Shown piece by piece: positions 16,868-26,061 of a stretch of DNA of 35,818 nt. The DNA comes from Opitutia bacterium (GTDB lineage Bacteria > Verrucomicrobiota > Verrucomicrobiae > Opitutales > Opitutaceae). A program made the position numbers and the translations under genes. Under the pieces are notes generated by a model. That model was not told where the DNA came from, ran no database searches, and worked only from the letters and a program-made list of their open reading frames with translations. The DNA is taken from assembly GCA_947442255.1 (NCBI GenBank), contig CANEVO010000035.1, positions 1 to 35,818 on the forward strand. Direction: 5' to 3'. Position 1 is the first letter of the stretch. The number at the start of each line of letters is the position of its first letter.

Positions 16868-18160
16868 ATGAAGGCCGATCCCAACCCCACCCCCTCCCGA
16901 CGTGAATTTATCCAGCACTTGGCCACGGCTTCGACCGCCACTGTGGCCGGGATGACGTTGCCCAGTTCCCCGGCGCTGGCCCAGGGCGCTGCGGTTGTTC
17001 CCCCACCCGCCGACTTGCCGCGCTCCACCGAACCGACCGGGGGCGATCTGGGCAGCGTGTTCCGCGACGTGGAGAAACTCGCGGCCCAGAATCGCTACCA
17101 GTACTCGTTCCTCGGCGACCGCTTCAAGACGCTGGAGGAGTTCAAGACCGCCGGACGCGCCAAGGTCCTCGAGGCGTTTACCTACCGGCCCGCCAAGGTC
17201 GACCCGCAGCCGGAGGTAGTAGACCGGCGCGACATGGGCACCTACATCCGGGAAAAGGTGGTCTTTTCGACGTCGCCGCACTTCCGCGTCCCGGCCTACG
17301 TCCTCATCCCCAAGGGCCTCAAGCAACCCGCCCCCGCAATCGTGGACCTCCACTCCCATGGCGGCATGTTCCTGTTCGGCAAGGAGAAGATTGTCGATCT
17401 TGGCGCCAACCATCCGGTGATGAGGCCCTATCACGAAAAAAACTACGAGGGCCGGCCCACCGCGACCGAACTCGTCCGCCGCGGTTACGTGGTGATCGCG
17501 ATCGACGCGTTCATGTTTGGCGAACGGCGGGTCCTGATGGATGCCGACCTCAAGTACGGCTGGGACCGGTATAAGTACACCGTGGAGGACGCCACCTACC
17601 TCAACGGCAAGTGCCGCCAGAAGGAGTCCACCGTGGTCAAGTCGCTGATCTTCGCCGGCCAGTCGTGGCCCGGCATTGTGGGCTGGGACGACATTCGCAC
17701 GGTCGACTACCTCATCACGCGACCCGAGGTCGATGCCAGTCGCATCGGCTGTTGCGGCGTCTCGATGGGCGGCTATCGCACGCTCTACCTCGCGGCGCTC
17801 GACGAACGCATCAAGGCGGCCTGCATCGTGGGCTTCATGTCGACCGTCCGGCCAATGATCCGCGCGAAGATCGACACGCATTCCTTCGTGCACTTCCTGC
17901 CCGGACTACACCCTTGGCTGGATTTAACCGACGTCGCCGCGCTGCATGCACCTCACGCGCTGATGGTGCAACAGTGCCGGAAGGACGGCTTGTTCACCCT
18001 CGACGGCATGGAGGAGTCGCTCCGCCAGATCGGCGCCGCCTACGCCAAAGCCGGGGTTGCCGACAAGTATGTGGGCCGGATGTACGACGCGCCGCACCAA
18101 TTCAGCCTCGCCATGCAGGAGGACGCCTTTGCGTTCTTCGACCGCCACCTGAAGGCGTGA
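16868..18160 (+). CDS. Tat-exported alpha/beta hydrolase (dienelactone-hydrolase / acetyl-xylan-esterase-like)
   Basis: The 430-residue protein opens with a Tat signal (SRREFIQHLATASTATVAGMTL...ALA). The mature domain is an alpha/beta hydrolase: oxyanion segment DLHSHGG at 160-166, nucleophile S299 in GVSMGG, acid D373 and base H410 in DAPHQF, in the right order and spacing. The long region between residues 60 and 140 precedes the core as a cap or N-terminal subdomain. Related proteins in Bacteroidota and Verrucomicrobiota polysaccharide loci are annotated as acetyl esterases or Abhydrolase_7 members. Being exported, it should act in the periplasm on an esterified substrate. The M20 gene is divergent, with 121 bases between them. 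Confidence 0.82.
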   Translation: MKADPNPTPSRREFIQHLATASTATVAGMTLPSSPALAQGAAVVPPPADLPRSTEPTGGDLGSVFRDVEKLAAQNRYQYSFLGDRFKTLEEFKTAGRAKVLEAFTYRPAKVDPQPEVVDRRDMGTYIREKVVFSTSPHFRVPAYVLIPKGLKQPAPAIVDLHSHGGMFLFGKEKIVDLGANHPVMRPYHEKNYEGRPTATELVRRGYVVIAIDAFMFGERRVLMDADLKYGWDRYKYTVEDATYLNGKCRQKESTVVKSLIFAGQSWPGIVGWDDIRTVDYLITRPEVDASRIGCCGVSMGGYRTLYLAALDERIKAACIVGFMSTVRPMIRAKIDTHSFVHFLPGLHPWLDLTDVAALHAPHALMVQQCRKDGLFTLDGMEESLRQIGAAYAKAGVADKYVGRMYDAPHQFSLAMQEDAFAFFDRHLKA

Positions 18161-18215
18161 GCGCCGGCCAGAGGCCGGGGCGGTCCGGCTGGCGCCCGGG
18201 CTCGGCCGGGGAAGA

Positions 18216-20117
18216 TCAGTCCTTCACCACCGGCAATTCGATCGCACTCGCGTGGCTGCCGCCGCGAAATATCCGTTGCGTCGCCTTCTGGTAATCGCCC
18301 GCCTTCGCGTGGAAAATATTCGGGACGAAAGTCTGCGGGTTGCGATCGTAGAGCGGGAACCACGTCGACTGGATCTGCACCATGATCCGGTGACCGGGCA
18401 GAAAGCGGTGGTTGGCGTTGGGCAGTCCGAAACGGTAGCGCTGTACCCTGCCCGCCGGAATTGCACTCGGTTTCTCGAAACTCTCGCGATAGCGGCCGCG
18501 AAAAATCTCCATGCCGATGCCAAGTTGGTAGCCGCCCAACTCGGGTTGGGACGAAACTTCCTCGGGGTACACGTCGATCAGCTTCACCACCCAATCGCTG
18601 TCGGTGCCACTGGTCGCCGCGTAGAGATTGACCATGGGCTGGCCCGCGATGTGGACCGACTCCTTGAGCGGCTCGGTGATGTAAGTGAGCACATCGGGCC
18701 GGTCGGAAAAACTGCGCTGATCGCTGACCAACCAAGGGCGCCAGACATTCGGGTCATTGAGCCGAACGGGACGAGGCACAAAGGGCACCGGCTTGGCCGG
18801 ATCGGACACGTAGCTGTCGTCTCCTTCCCCGGCGGGTTGCGCGAACCCGAGGCCAAGACCAGCCTGCAAATAGATCGGCGTCAGGCCCGTCTTGCTCCCC
18901 TTGCCACCCGCCAGCGGCCAGCGGTCGTAGGTGCGCCAGACGTTGGTTCCCGTCTCATAGCTCCATACGGGCGGCGTCGCAACAACCGGTGCGCCGTCTT
19001 TCAAATACTGGTCGAGGAACGGTTGCATTACGTCGCGCCGAAATTCGAGCGCGGTGTCTCCCGTCAACTTGAGCGGACCGAGGGTGGAGCCCTCCGCATT
19101 GACGCCACTGTGCCGCCACGGTCCGATCACCAGCGATACGCGGTTGTTGGCCGTATCCTGCGGCTCGACCGCCGCATAGACCGCATAGGCGCCGTAGCTG
19201 TCCTCCTGGTCCCATTGCCCGGTCACCAACATCGTGGGCACGGTCAGCTTCCGCGCGGCCAGCAGTTTGTCGACCGCCTGACCCTGCCAGTAGGCGTCGT
19301 AGCTCGGGTGCTCGAATAGCTTTTTCGTGAATGGCAGGACATCCAGACCATGTAGCTTTGCGAAATCGGCGGCCGATCCAGCCCGGAGCAGCGTCTCGTA
19401 ATCGTCATAGCCCCCGTAGGCGAGGCCTTCGCCCTCGCCTTTGACCGTGTTCTGGCGCGCGATAAACAAGAGGGAGAAAAACCGGAAGGCCCCGTTGTGA
19501 AACCAGTCGTCCCCCATCCAGCCGTCGACCATCGGGCTCATCGGCACCGCGGCCTTCAACGCCGGGTGCGGATCGATCAGACCCATGAGTGTGGTGAAAC
19601 CGGGATACGAGGAGCCTGTCATCCCAACGCGGCCGTTGCTTTCCGGGACGTTCTTCACGAGCCAGTCGATCGTATCGAAGGCATCGGTGGAATGATCCAC
19701 CGCGGTGTCGTTGAGCGGACCGCGCACCGGACGGGTCATCACATAGTCGCCCTGGGATTTGTATTTTCCGCGGACATCCTGATAGACACGAATGTAGCCG
19801 TGAGCGACGGGCACCTCATCGGGGATGGGCAGAATGGCGTCGATATTCGGGCTCACGTTGCGCGCTGTCTGCTTGGAGGCATTATAGGGCGTCCGGGTGA
19901 ACAACATCGGCGCGCGCTTGGCGCCCTTCGGCACGACAATGACGGTGTTGAGTTTCACGCCATCGCGCATCGCGATCATCACCACGCGGCGCTCATAGTT
20001 GTCATTCGCCGTCGGCCGCTTGAATGAGGCCGGAATGTCCGGCGTCATCGGGGGAGTCTGGGCGGGGCCGAAAGCGGTCAACGCAAGGGCCGCGAACACG
20101 AGAAGAGGGGGCTTCAT
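18216..20117 (-). CDS. Secreted CocE/NonD-family hydrolase (X-Pro dipeptidyl-peptidase S15-like)
   Basis: The ATG at 20117 gives 633 residues beginning with a signal peptide (MKPPLLVFAALALTAFGPAQ). The earlier in-frame ATG at 20159 would add 14 residues before it. S15/CocE features are in place: the MRDGVKLNT opening strand, DVRGKYKSQG, nucleophile S170 in GSSYPG, VTGQWDQED in the acid region and the catalytic His in PWRHSG, followed by the C-terminal jelly-roll domain. The family contains glutaryl-7-ACA acylases, cocaine esterase and alpha-amino acid ester hydrolases, so amide or ester cleavage of an exported substrate is expected. It converges on the preceding hydrolase gene and lies 108 bases from the gatB stop on the same strand. 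Confidence 0.87.
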   Translation of the reverse strand: MKPPLLVFAALALTAFGPAQTPPMTPDIPASFKRPTANDNYERRVVMIAMRDGVKLNTVIVVPKGAKRAPMLFTRTPYNASKQTARNVSPNIDAILPIPDEVPVAHGYIRVYQDVRGKYKSQGDYVMTRPVRGPLNDTAVDHSTDAFDTIDWLVKNVPESNGRVGMTGSSYPGFTTLMGLIDPHPALKAAVPMSPMVDGWMGDDWFHNGAFRFFSLLFIARQNTVKGEGEGLAYGGYDDYETLLRAGSAADFAKLHGLDVLPFTKKLFEHPSYDAYWQGQAVDKLLAARKLTVPTMLVTGQWDQEDSYGAYAVYAAVEPQDTANNRVSLVIGPWRHSGVNAEGSTLGPLKLTGDTALEFRRDVMQPFLDQYLKDGAPVVATPPVWSYETGTNVWRTYDRWPLAGGKGSKTGLTPIYLQAGLGLGFAQPAGEGDDSYVSDPAKPVPFVPRPVRLNDPNVWRPWLVSDQRSFSDRPDVLTYITEPLKESVHIAGQPMVNLYAATSGTDSDWVVKLIDVYPEEVSSQPELGGYQLGIGMEIFRGRYRESFEKPSAIPAGRVQRYRFGLPNANHRFLPGHRIMVQIQSTWFPLYDRNPQTFVPNIFHAKAGDYQKATQRIFRGGSHASAIELPVVKD

Positions 20118-20181
20118 AACCTGGTTATGGCGGGATTCACGGGCCTCGCGCAAAGGCATTTACACTCCCCGCCTAATAGCG

Positions 20182-20197
20182 ACGGCGGGGCCGCCGT
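20182..20197 (-). terminator. GC-rich hairpin after gatB (weak terminator candidate)
   Basis: ACGGCGG-GG-CCGCCGT is a perfect 7-bp stem located 29 bases past the gatB stop. It lacks a clear T-tract on the minus strand, so it may only stabilise the transcript end or pause polymerase. Confidence 0.35.
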
Positions 20198-20225
20198 GCC
20201 GATCACGCCGCCGCGACCGCCAAGC

Positions 20226-21683
20226 CTACATCGCCGCCAGCAGCCGCCGCAGCGTCTCGTCGACGAGCTTCGGATTCGCCTTGCCCTTCCCGACCTTCAT
20301 CACCGGACCCTTGAAGGCATTGATCGCACTGTCCTTGCCGGCCTTGAACTCGGCCAACGCCTTCGCGTTCGCCGCGATGGAGTCCCGGCACCATTGTTCG
20401 AGTTCGTTGCTGTCGGTCGGAGCGGCCTTGAGCCCCCGCCGTTCGGCGATCGTCTCCGGTTGGTCGCCGGTGGCGAACATCTCGATGAAGATCTCCTTCG
20501 CCGCGTGCTTAAGCACGGTGCCGGCGTCGACCAGTTGCACGAGTGCGGCAACGTGCGCGGGCCGCACCTTCGAATCGGCGAGGGCCAGGTTCGCATTACC
20601 CAGCTCGCGGAGAAGATCGTTGGAAATCCAGTTTCCGACCGCCTGGGCTTTGCCGGGACCGGCCAGCTTGGCGGCCTCTTCGAAGTAGTCGGCCAACGCC
20701 CGATCCCAAACCAGTACCGACGTGAGTGTGTAAGGCAGCTGGTATTGCTCGATGAACCGGCGCTGTTTTTGGAAGTGCAGTTCGGGACACTCGGCCTGCA
20801 GACGGGACTTCCACGGCTCATCGACCGTCACGGGCAGGAGATCGGGGTCCGGGAAATAACGGTAGTCGTGTGCGTCCTCCTTGGTGCGCAACGACCGTGA
20901 CGTCCCGGTCATGCCGTCGTAATCCCGCGTTTCCTGCCCGATGGTGTCCCCGCGTTCGAGGACGGCGATCTGCCGCTTGATCTCGTGCGCGATGCCATCC
21001 CGGACAAACGAGATCGAGTTGAGATTTTTCAACTCCACCTTTGTGCCGAGTGCGGCTTGGCTCACCGGACGGATCGAGATGTTCGCGTCGCAGCGGAGCT
21101 GGCCCTTCTCCATGTCGCAATCGGAGATGCCGCCATAGATCATCGTGGTCCGCAGCGACGTGAGATAAGCGTACGCCTCGTCCGCCGTGTGCATCGCGGG
21201 GTCGGAAACGATCTCCATCAGCGGCGTGCCGGCGCGGTTGTAGTCCACCAGTGAATCGGTGGCCCCGTGGTTCAATTTGCCGACGTCCTCCTCGAGGTGG
21301 ATGCGGGTGAGGGGAATTTTCTTATGCTCACCCATCACGTTGCGGGCCGCACCGGGCAGCTCGATCTCGACGGAACCGCCGAGGCAGATCGGCTGGTCAT
21401 ACTGCGAGATCTGATAGTTTTTCGGCGAGTCGGGATAGAAGTAGTTTTTGCGGTCCCATTTGCAGACCGGCGCGATCTGGCAACCCAGCAACAGCCCCGC
21501 CTTGATGATCGCATCGAGCGCAGCCTTGTTCATCACCGGCAGTGCGCCGGGCAGCGCGAGCACCACGGGATCAGTCAGGGTATTAGGTTCGTGGCCATAG
21601 CCGGCGGCCACCCGCGTAAAGACCTTGGAGCGAGTCTTGATCTGGACGTGGACCTCAAGCCCGATGACGGCTTCGTAATTCAT
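20226..21683 (-). CDS. gatB: Asp-tRNA(Asn)/Glu-tRNA(Gln) amidotransferase subunit B
   Basis: This is the tRNA-binding kinase subunit of GatCAB, which converts misacylated Glu-tRNA(Gln) and Asp-tRNA(Asn) to the correct aminoacyl-tRNAs. The start at 21683 gives MNYEAVIGLEVHVQIKT, the conserved N-terminus; an upstream in-frame ATG at 21725 is unlikely. At 485 residues it has the usual length. Visible are the cradle-domain motifs NYFYPDSPKNYQISQYDQP, RIHLEEDVGK and DYNRAGTPLMEIVSDP, the RCDANISIRP block, and the C-terminal helical/YqeY tail ending ETLRRLLAAM. It is last in the pheST-gatCAB run, 55 bases after gatA. Confidence 0.97.
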   Translation of the reverse strand: MNYEAVIGLEVHVQIKTRSKVFTRVAAGYGHEPNTLTDPVVLALPGALPVMNKAALDAIIKAGLLLGCQIAPVCKWDRKNYFYPDSPKNYQISQYDQPICLGGSVEIELPGAARNVMGEHKKIPLTRIHLEEDVGKLNHGATDSLVDYNRAGTPLMEIVSDPAMHTADEAYAYLTSLRTTMIYGGISDCDMEKGQLRCDANISIRPVSQAALGTKVELKNLNSISFVRDGIAHEIKRQIAVLERGDTIGQETRDYDGMTGTSRSLRTKEDAHDYRYFPDPDLLPVTVDEPWKSRLQAECPELHFQKQRRFIEQYQLPYTLTSVLVWDRALADYFEEAAKLAGPGKAQAVGNWISNDLLRELGNANLALADSKVRPAHVAALVQLVDAGTVLKHAAKEIFIEMFATGDQPETIAERRGLKAAPTDSNELEQWCRDSIAANAKALAEFKAGKDSAINAFKGPVMKVGKGKANPKLVDETLRRLLAAM

Positions 21684-21738
21684 GGAAAGTAGTGGGTATT
21701 GAGCAACGGGTAGCGAGCCGGGCACGAATTACGCTACT

Positions 21739-23202
21739 TCAAAGTGCCGGCCGGCGCTTGGACCACTCGTGCGCGCGTTCGTAGGCGTGGGCAATGGCGA
21801 GAAGACTGGCTTCCTGGAACGGTTGCCCGATGAGCTGCAGACCGATCGGCAGGCCACTCGCCGTGAAACCACACGGCACGCTGATGCCGGGCAAGCCGGC
21901 CAGATTCACGCCGATCGTGTAGATGTCGCAAAGGTACATCGCAAGTGGATCAGACTTCTCGCCGATCTTGAATGCCGGGATCGGCGACGTCGGCGTGATG
22001 AGCGCGTCCACGTCGCGGTAGGCGTTGAGGAAATCCTGTCGGATCAACGTGCGGACTTTCTGGGCGCGCAGGTAGTAGGCGTCGTAGTAGCCGCTTGAGA
22101 GCACGTAGGTGCCGAGAATGATCCGGCGCTTCACCTCGGCCCCGAAACCCTCGGCGCGCGACTGGAAATAGAGATCCACGACATCCTTCGCATTCTTGGA
22201 GCGATGGCCGTAGCGAATGCCATCGTAGCGCGCGAGATTCGAAGACGCCTCCGCGGTCGCGATAATGTAGTAGGTGTCGAGGCAGTATTGGGTATGCGGC
22301 AGCGAGACTTCACGAATTTCACATCCCTGCTTTCGGTAGAACGCGATCGCCTGCTCCACCGCTTCGCCGATTTCAGGATCGAGACCCGCCCCAAAATACT
22401 CCTTCGGAATTCCGAGGCGCCACGGTCGCCAGTGCCCGCCGAGCGCCGCGCGATAGTCGGGGATCTCGGCCTGGTAGGAGGTCGAATCGCGTTCGTCGTG
22501 ACCAGCGATCGCACCGAGCACGATCGCAGCATCCTCCACCGTGCGGGCGAAAGGACCGATCTGATCGAGGGACGAGGCGTAGGCGATGAGTCCGTAGCGC
22601 GACACCAGGCCATAGGTGGGCTTGAGGCCGACGACCCCGCAAAGCGCCGCCGGTTGCCGAATCGAGCCCCCGGTATCCGAGCCCAGTGTGGCAATCGCCT
22701 CGCCCGCTGCGAGCGCCGCCGAGCTGCCGCCGGAAGAGCCGCCCGGAACGCGCGTAAGGTCCCACGGATTGCCCGTGGGACCGTTGGCAGAATTCTCGGT
22801 CGAAGAGCCCATCGCAAACTCGTCGCAGTTCAACCGGCCCCAGAGCACGGCACCCGCCTGCCGGAGCTTCGTGGTGACCGTCGCGTCGTAGGGTGAAACG
22901 AAATTCGCGAGGATCTTGCTCGACGCGGTAAGCGGCTGGCCCGTGACCGCGATCACGTCTTTCAAGCCGATCGGAATGCCCTCGAGCAGTCCGCGCGACT
23001 GCCCGGCGGCGCGGCGGGCGTCGGACGCGGCAGCTTGCGCCAGTGCGTCAGCCTCATCGCTCGAATTGAAGGCGTGCACCCGCGGTTCGACCGCCTTGGT
23101 GCGGGCGATAACCGCCCGGGTGAGCTCAATGGCGGAAAGCGTTTTGGCTTCGAGCGCCGCGGCAAGGGCGGTGATCGGCTGAAAGAATAAATCGGATGCC
23201 AT
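21739..23202 (-). CDS. gatA: Asp-tRNA(Asn)/Glu-tRNA(Gln) amidotransferase subunit A
   Basis: GatA is the amidase subunit that releases ammonia from glutamine for the GatB-bound tRNA intermediate. The 487-residue protein has the complete amidase-signature Ser-cisSer-Lys machinery: K in IGLKDVIAV, the glycine/serine-rich core [17 protein letters not shown], and the nucleophile loop [13 protein letters not shown]. The N-terminal [14 protein letters not shown] and the C-terminal [14 protein letters not shown] are canonical. It lies between gatC (36 bases upstream) and gatB, consistent with a stoichiometric complex made from one transcript. Confidence 0.97.
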   Translation of the reverse strand: MASDLFFQPITALAAALEAKTLSAIELTRAVIARTKAVEPRVHAFNSSDEADALAQAAASDARRAAGQSRGLLEGIPIGLKDVIAVTGQPLTASSKILANFVSPYDATVTTKLRQAGAVLWGRLNCDEFAMGSSTENSANGPTGNPWDLTRVPGGSSGGSSAALAAGEAIATLGSDTGGSIRQPAALCGVVGLKPTYGLVSRYGLIAYASSLDQIGPFARTVEDAAIVLGAIAGHDERDSTSYQAEIPDYRAALGGHWRPWRLGIPKEYFGAGLDPEIGEAVEQAIAFYRKQGCEIREVSLPHTQYCLDTYYIIATAEASSNLARYDGIRYGHRSKNAKDVVDLYFQSRAEGFGAEVKRRIILGTYVLSSGYYDAYYLRAQKVRTLIRQDFLNAYRDVDALITPTSPIPAFKIGEKSDPLAMYLCDIYTIGVNLAGLPGISVPCGFTASGLPIGLQLIGQPFQEASLLAIAHAYERAHEWSKRRPAL

Positions 23203-23238
23203 GGGGGAGTCGGACGGCGGCAGGAGGACGCAGCTCTC

Positions 23239-23544
23239 CTATTCGACGACCTTGGGAACCACGATCATGTGATCGCGCTGGGCCGGCGCGTTCTTCAGCG
23301 CCAGTTCGACCGGCAGCCCGGGACGCGCCACGTCCTCCGCCCAGACATTCGTGACGGCAAAGGCATGTGCCGTCGGCTCGATCCCGCTCACATCGACTGC
23401 CTTCAATCTCTCAAAGTGACCCAACACGACGGCCAGCTGTTTGGCATACTCAACTGCTTCGATCGGCGTAAGCTGAAGGCGTGCGAGGGTGGATACTTTA
23501 CCAATATCCAAGTCGCCGGTTTTGACGGTCAGCGGAATAGCCAT
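23239..23544 (-). CDS. gatC: Asp-tRNA(Asn)/Glu-tRNA(Gln) amidotransferase subunit C
   Basis: This is the small 101-residue subunit that wraps around GatA and anchors it to GatB. It shows the family pattern: an N-terminal helix (DIGKVSTLARLQLTPIEAVEYAKQL), the middle helix LGHFERLKAVDVSGIEPTAH, and the C-terminal APAQRDHMIVVPKVVE. Its start is 2 bases after the pheT stop when read in the transcription direction reversed (pheT ends at 23547), so translation of the two may be coupled on one mRNA. Confidence 0.95.
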   Translation of the reverse strand: MAIPLTVKTGDLDIGKVSTLARLQLTPIEAVEYAKQLAVVLGHFERLKAVDVSGIEPTAHAFAVTNVWAEDVARPGLPVELALKNAPAQRDHMIVVPKVVE

Positions 23545-23546
23545 AA

Positions 23547-26015
23547 TTATTTACGAATCTGCCAGCTGTTGGCTTGCATGACCTGCTCCTGAATTTTTGT
23601 GAACGCCCCATTCACCTCGTCGTCGGTGAGCGTCCGGTCGGCCGAACGGAACACGAGACTGAAGGCGAGGCTCTTCTTTCCCTCCGGCAGACCTTTGCCC
23701 TGATAGACGTCGAAAACGGAGACGTGCTCGACGGCAAAAGCGCTGCCGGCCGCGGTGCGGGCGAGTTTCAGGAGGGTCTTCTGCACCTCGGACGCCGGGG
23801 TCGCGAGGTCGACGACCAGCGCGAGATCGCGCAAGGCCGCGGGAAAGAGGCTGAAGTCGGAATAACGCCGGCGGGCGGTCTCGCGGGAAAGTCTTTCCGG
23901 CAGGATCGTGAAGATCCCGGCGTAGACTTTACCTTCGACGCCGAGCGATTTGACCATCGCGAGGTTCAACAGACCGAAGCGGGCCGTCCAGCCGCGGGCC
24001 ACGTCGCCCAAGACGGCACTATGGCCCTCCTGCCAGCCGAAATAGGCTCCCTCAGTGGCAGCGAGCGGCTGCCGCGCCAAATCAACACTCGCCGCTAGGG
24101 CCAGCGCCTCGACGTGATGCTTGACGGTGTAGAAATCGACCGGCTCGCGCCCGAGCCAGACTCGTTCGCTCACCGGCTCCGCGGCAAGAAACGCCACCGC
24201 TGCACATTCGAGGTTCTGGCCGTTTTGTTCGCTGAACACCCGTCCGACCTCGAACAACCGCGTGGCCGCCACCCCCCGGGACTGGTTCAGCCGCAGCGAC
24301 TCCAGCAACCCGGTGACGAGCGTAGGCCGGAGGTGAGACTGTTCGTCAACAAACGGGTTGGCCAACGCCAGTTCCTGCGCGGCGGCCTGCAAAACCCACG
24401 GCGCAATCTCGGAGCCCGAGCGCAGCGTGTAATTGACGCATTCGTTAAAATCGTGACCGACGAGGTAGTCGGTCACACGGCGGTTGAAGAGCACCACAGG
24501 ATCGTCTTCCACCGGAAGCCCCGGTGACATCACAACCGCAGTTGGAATTTTTTCCGTGCCGTGGAGCCGGAGCACTTCCTCCACAAGATCGATCGGCCGA
24601 TCGAGGTCGTCGCGCCAGCTCGGGACGCTGACCGTCCAGGCCGGCCCGCGACGCTCGGTCGGTTCCTCGCGCACCACATTCAGTTCGAGCGCCTCGAACG
24701 AGGCGCGCATGACTTCCGCCGGGATGTCGAAACCGAGGCGTTCGCAGATAAAATCGTGCGTGACGACCACCTCGCGCTGCCACGGAACATCGCCCCCCAC
24801 CCGGCAGGCCGGGCCCACGACGCGGCCGCCGGCGGTTTCGATGATAAGATCGATTGCTCGATAGGCCGCCTCCAGCGCACCGTGCGGATCGACGCCCCGC
24901 TCGTAGCGGTACGACGAGTCGGACGACAAACCCAGCCGGCGGGAGGTCCAGCGGACGGACTGGCGCTTGAAGATCGCGCACTCAAGCACCAAGTCGGTCG
25001 TATCGTCGCTCACTCCGGAATTTTCCCCGCCCATGATGCCGGCGATGACCACGGGGCGGTGCGCATCGGCGATGACGAGCATGCGGCCGTTCAAAACCCG
25101 TTCCTTGCCATCGAGCGTGACAATCTTCTCCCCGTCCACCGCCGGCCGGACAACGATCTGGTTGCCCCCGAGCTTGCGGGCATCGAAGGCGTGCAACGGC
25201 TGGCCCGTCTCCAGCATCACGTAGTTGCCAACGTCGACGACATTGTTGATCGGGCGAAGTCCGACCGCCTCAAGCCGCGCCTGCATCCACGCTGGGCTCG
25301 GGCCAATCTTGATCCCCGCGATGACATGAGCCGAATAAAGCGGGCAGTCCTCCGGTGACTCTACCCGCACTCCCGCCAGCAAATCCGGCCGTAGGGCGCC
25401 CTCCTGCGATCCGTCGATGGCACCCCGAAAATTTTTCTGCGGATAAATCAACGGGAGCTTGAACCAGGCGGCGAGTTCGCGCGCGAGGCCAAGATGGGAA
25501 AGGCAGTCGGGCCGGTTGGGCGTGATCTCGATGTCGAAGACCGTGTCGCCCGACGGCAGCACGTCGTTCATCCGCGCCCCCAGCGACGGCGTGCCCACGA
25601 GGATCAACAGCCCCGCATGCTCGCCCCCGAGGCCGATCTCGTCCGGCGAGCACATCATACCGTCGGAAAGCTGGCCGCGGATCTTCGACTGCTTGATCTG
25701 GAAATTGCCCGGCAATACCGCGCCGGGGAGCGCCACCAGCACCCGGGCGCCCGCATCGCAATTGTAAGCTCCGCAGACAATGGTCTTAACGCCGCCGGCG
25801 GGTCCAACGTCGACGGTGCAAACGGAAAGCTTGTCCGCGTTGGGATGCCGCGCCCGGGTGAGAATCTCCCCGACAACCACATGTTCGAGTTGGGGCGCCC
25901 CGGTCGAGACCACACCTTCGACCTCAAAGCCCAGGAAAGTGATCGCGCGGGAGATTTCCTCGACCGAAGCGTCGAGTTGAACGTAGTCGCGGAGCCAATT
26001 GAGAGAAATTTTCAC
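23547..26015 (-). CDS. pheT: Phenylalanyl-tRNA synthetase beta subunit
   Basis: The 822-residue protein is the beta subunit of the alpha2beta2 PheRS and performs editing of Tyr-tRNA(Phe) and tRNA anticodon recognition. Domains in order: N-terminal MKISLNWLRDYV, an EMAP-like tRNA-binding OB fold (about 40-150; ILTRARHPNADKLSVCTVD), the B3/B4 editing domain (about 210-390; with EFSGV-type loop read as MGGENSGVSDDT), the B5 DNA-binding-like domain (about 410-490), the synthetase-like core (LFEVGRVF), and the C-terminal ferredoxin-like anticodon-binding domain (RYSDFSLFPAALRDLALVVD). It is 46 bases after pheS. Confidence 0.97.
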   Translation of the reverse strand: MKISLNWLRDYVQLDASVEEISRAITFLGFEVEGVVSTGAPQLEHVVVGEILTRARHPNADKLSVCTVDVGPAGGVKTIVCGAYNCDAGARVLVALPGAVLPGNFQIKQSKIRGQLSDGMMCSPDEIGLGGEHAGLLILVGTPSLGARMNDVLPSGDTVFDIEITPNRPDCLSHLGLARELAAWFKLPLIYPQKNFRGAIDGSQEGALRPDLLAGVRVESPEDCPLYSAHVIAGIKIGPSPAWMQARLEAVGLRPINNVVDVGNYVMLETGQPLHAFDARKLGGNQIVVRPAVDGEKIVTLDGKERVLNGRMLVIADAHRPVVIAGIMGGENSGVSDDTTDLVLECAIFKRQSVRWTSRRLGLSSDSSYRYERGVDPHGALEAAYRAIDLIIETAGGRVVGPACRVGGDVPWQREVVVTHDFICERLGFDIPAEVMRASFEALELNVVREEPTERRGPAWTVSVPSWRDDLDRPIDLVEEVLRLHGTEKIPTAVVMSPGLPVEDDPVVLFNRRVTDYLVGHDFNECVNYTLRSGSEIAPWVLQAAAQELALANPFVDEQSHLRPTLVTGLLESLRLNQSRGVAATRLFEVGRVFSEQNGQNLECAAVAFLAAEPVSERVWLGREPVDFYTVKHHVEALALAASVDLARQPLAATEGAYFGWQEGHSAVLGDVARGWTARFGLLNLAMVKSLGVEGKVYAGIFTILPERLSRETARRRYSDFSLFPAALRDLALVVDLATPASEVQKTLLKLARTAAGSAFAVEHVSVFDVYQGKGLPEGKKSLAFSLVFRSADRTLTDDEVNGAFTKIQEQVMQANSWQIRK

Positions 26016-26061
26016 AGAAGAAAAGGCGTGGAATTAGAGGCGGCGCGCCCCAACCGGTTGC

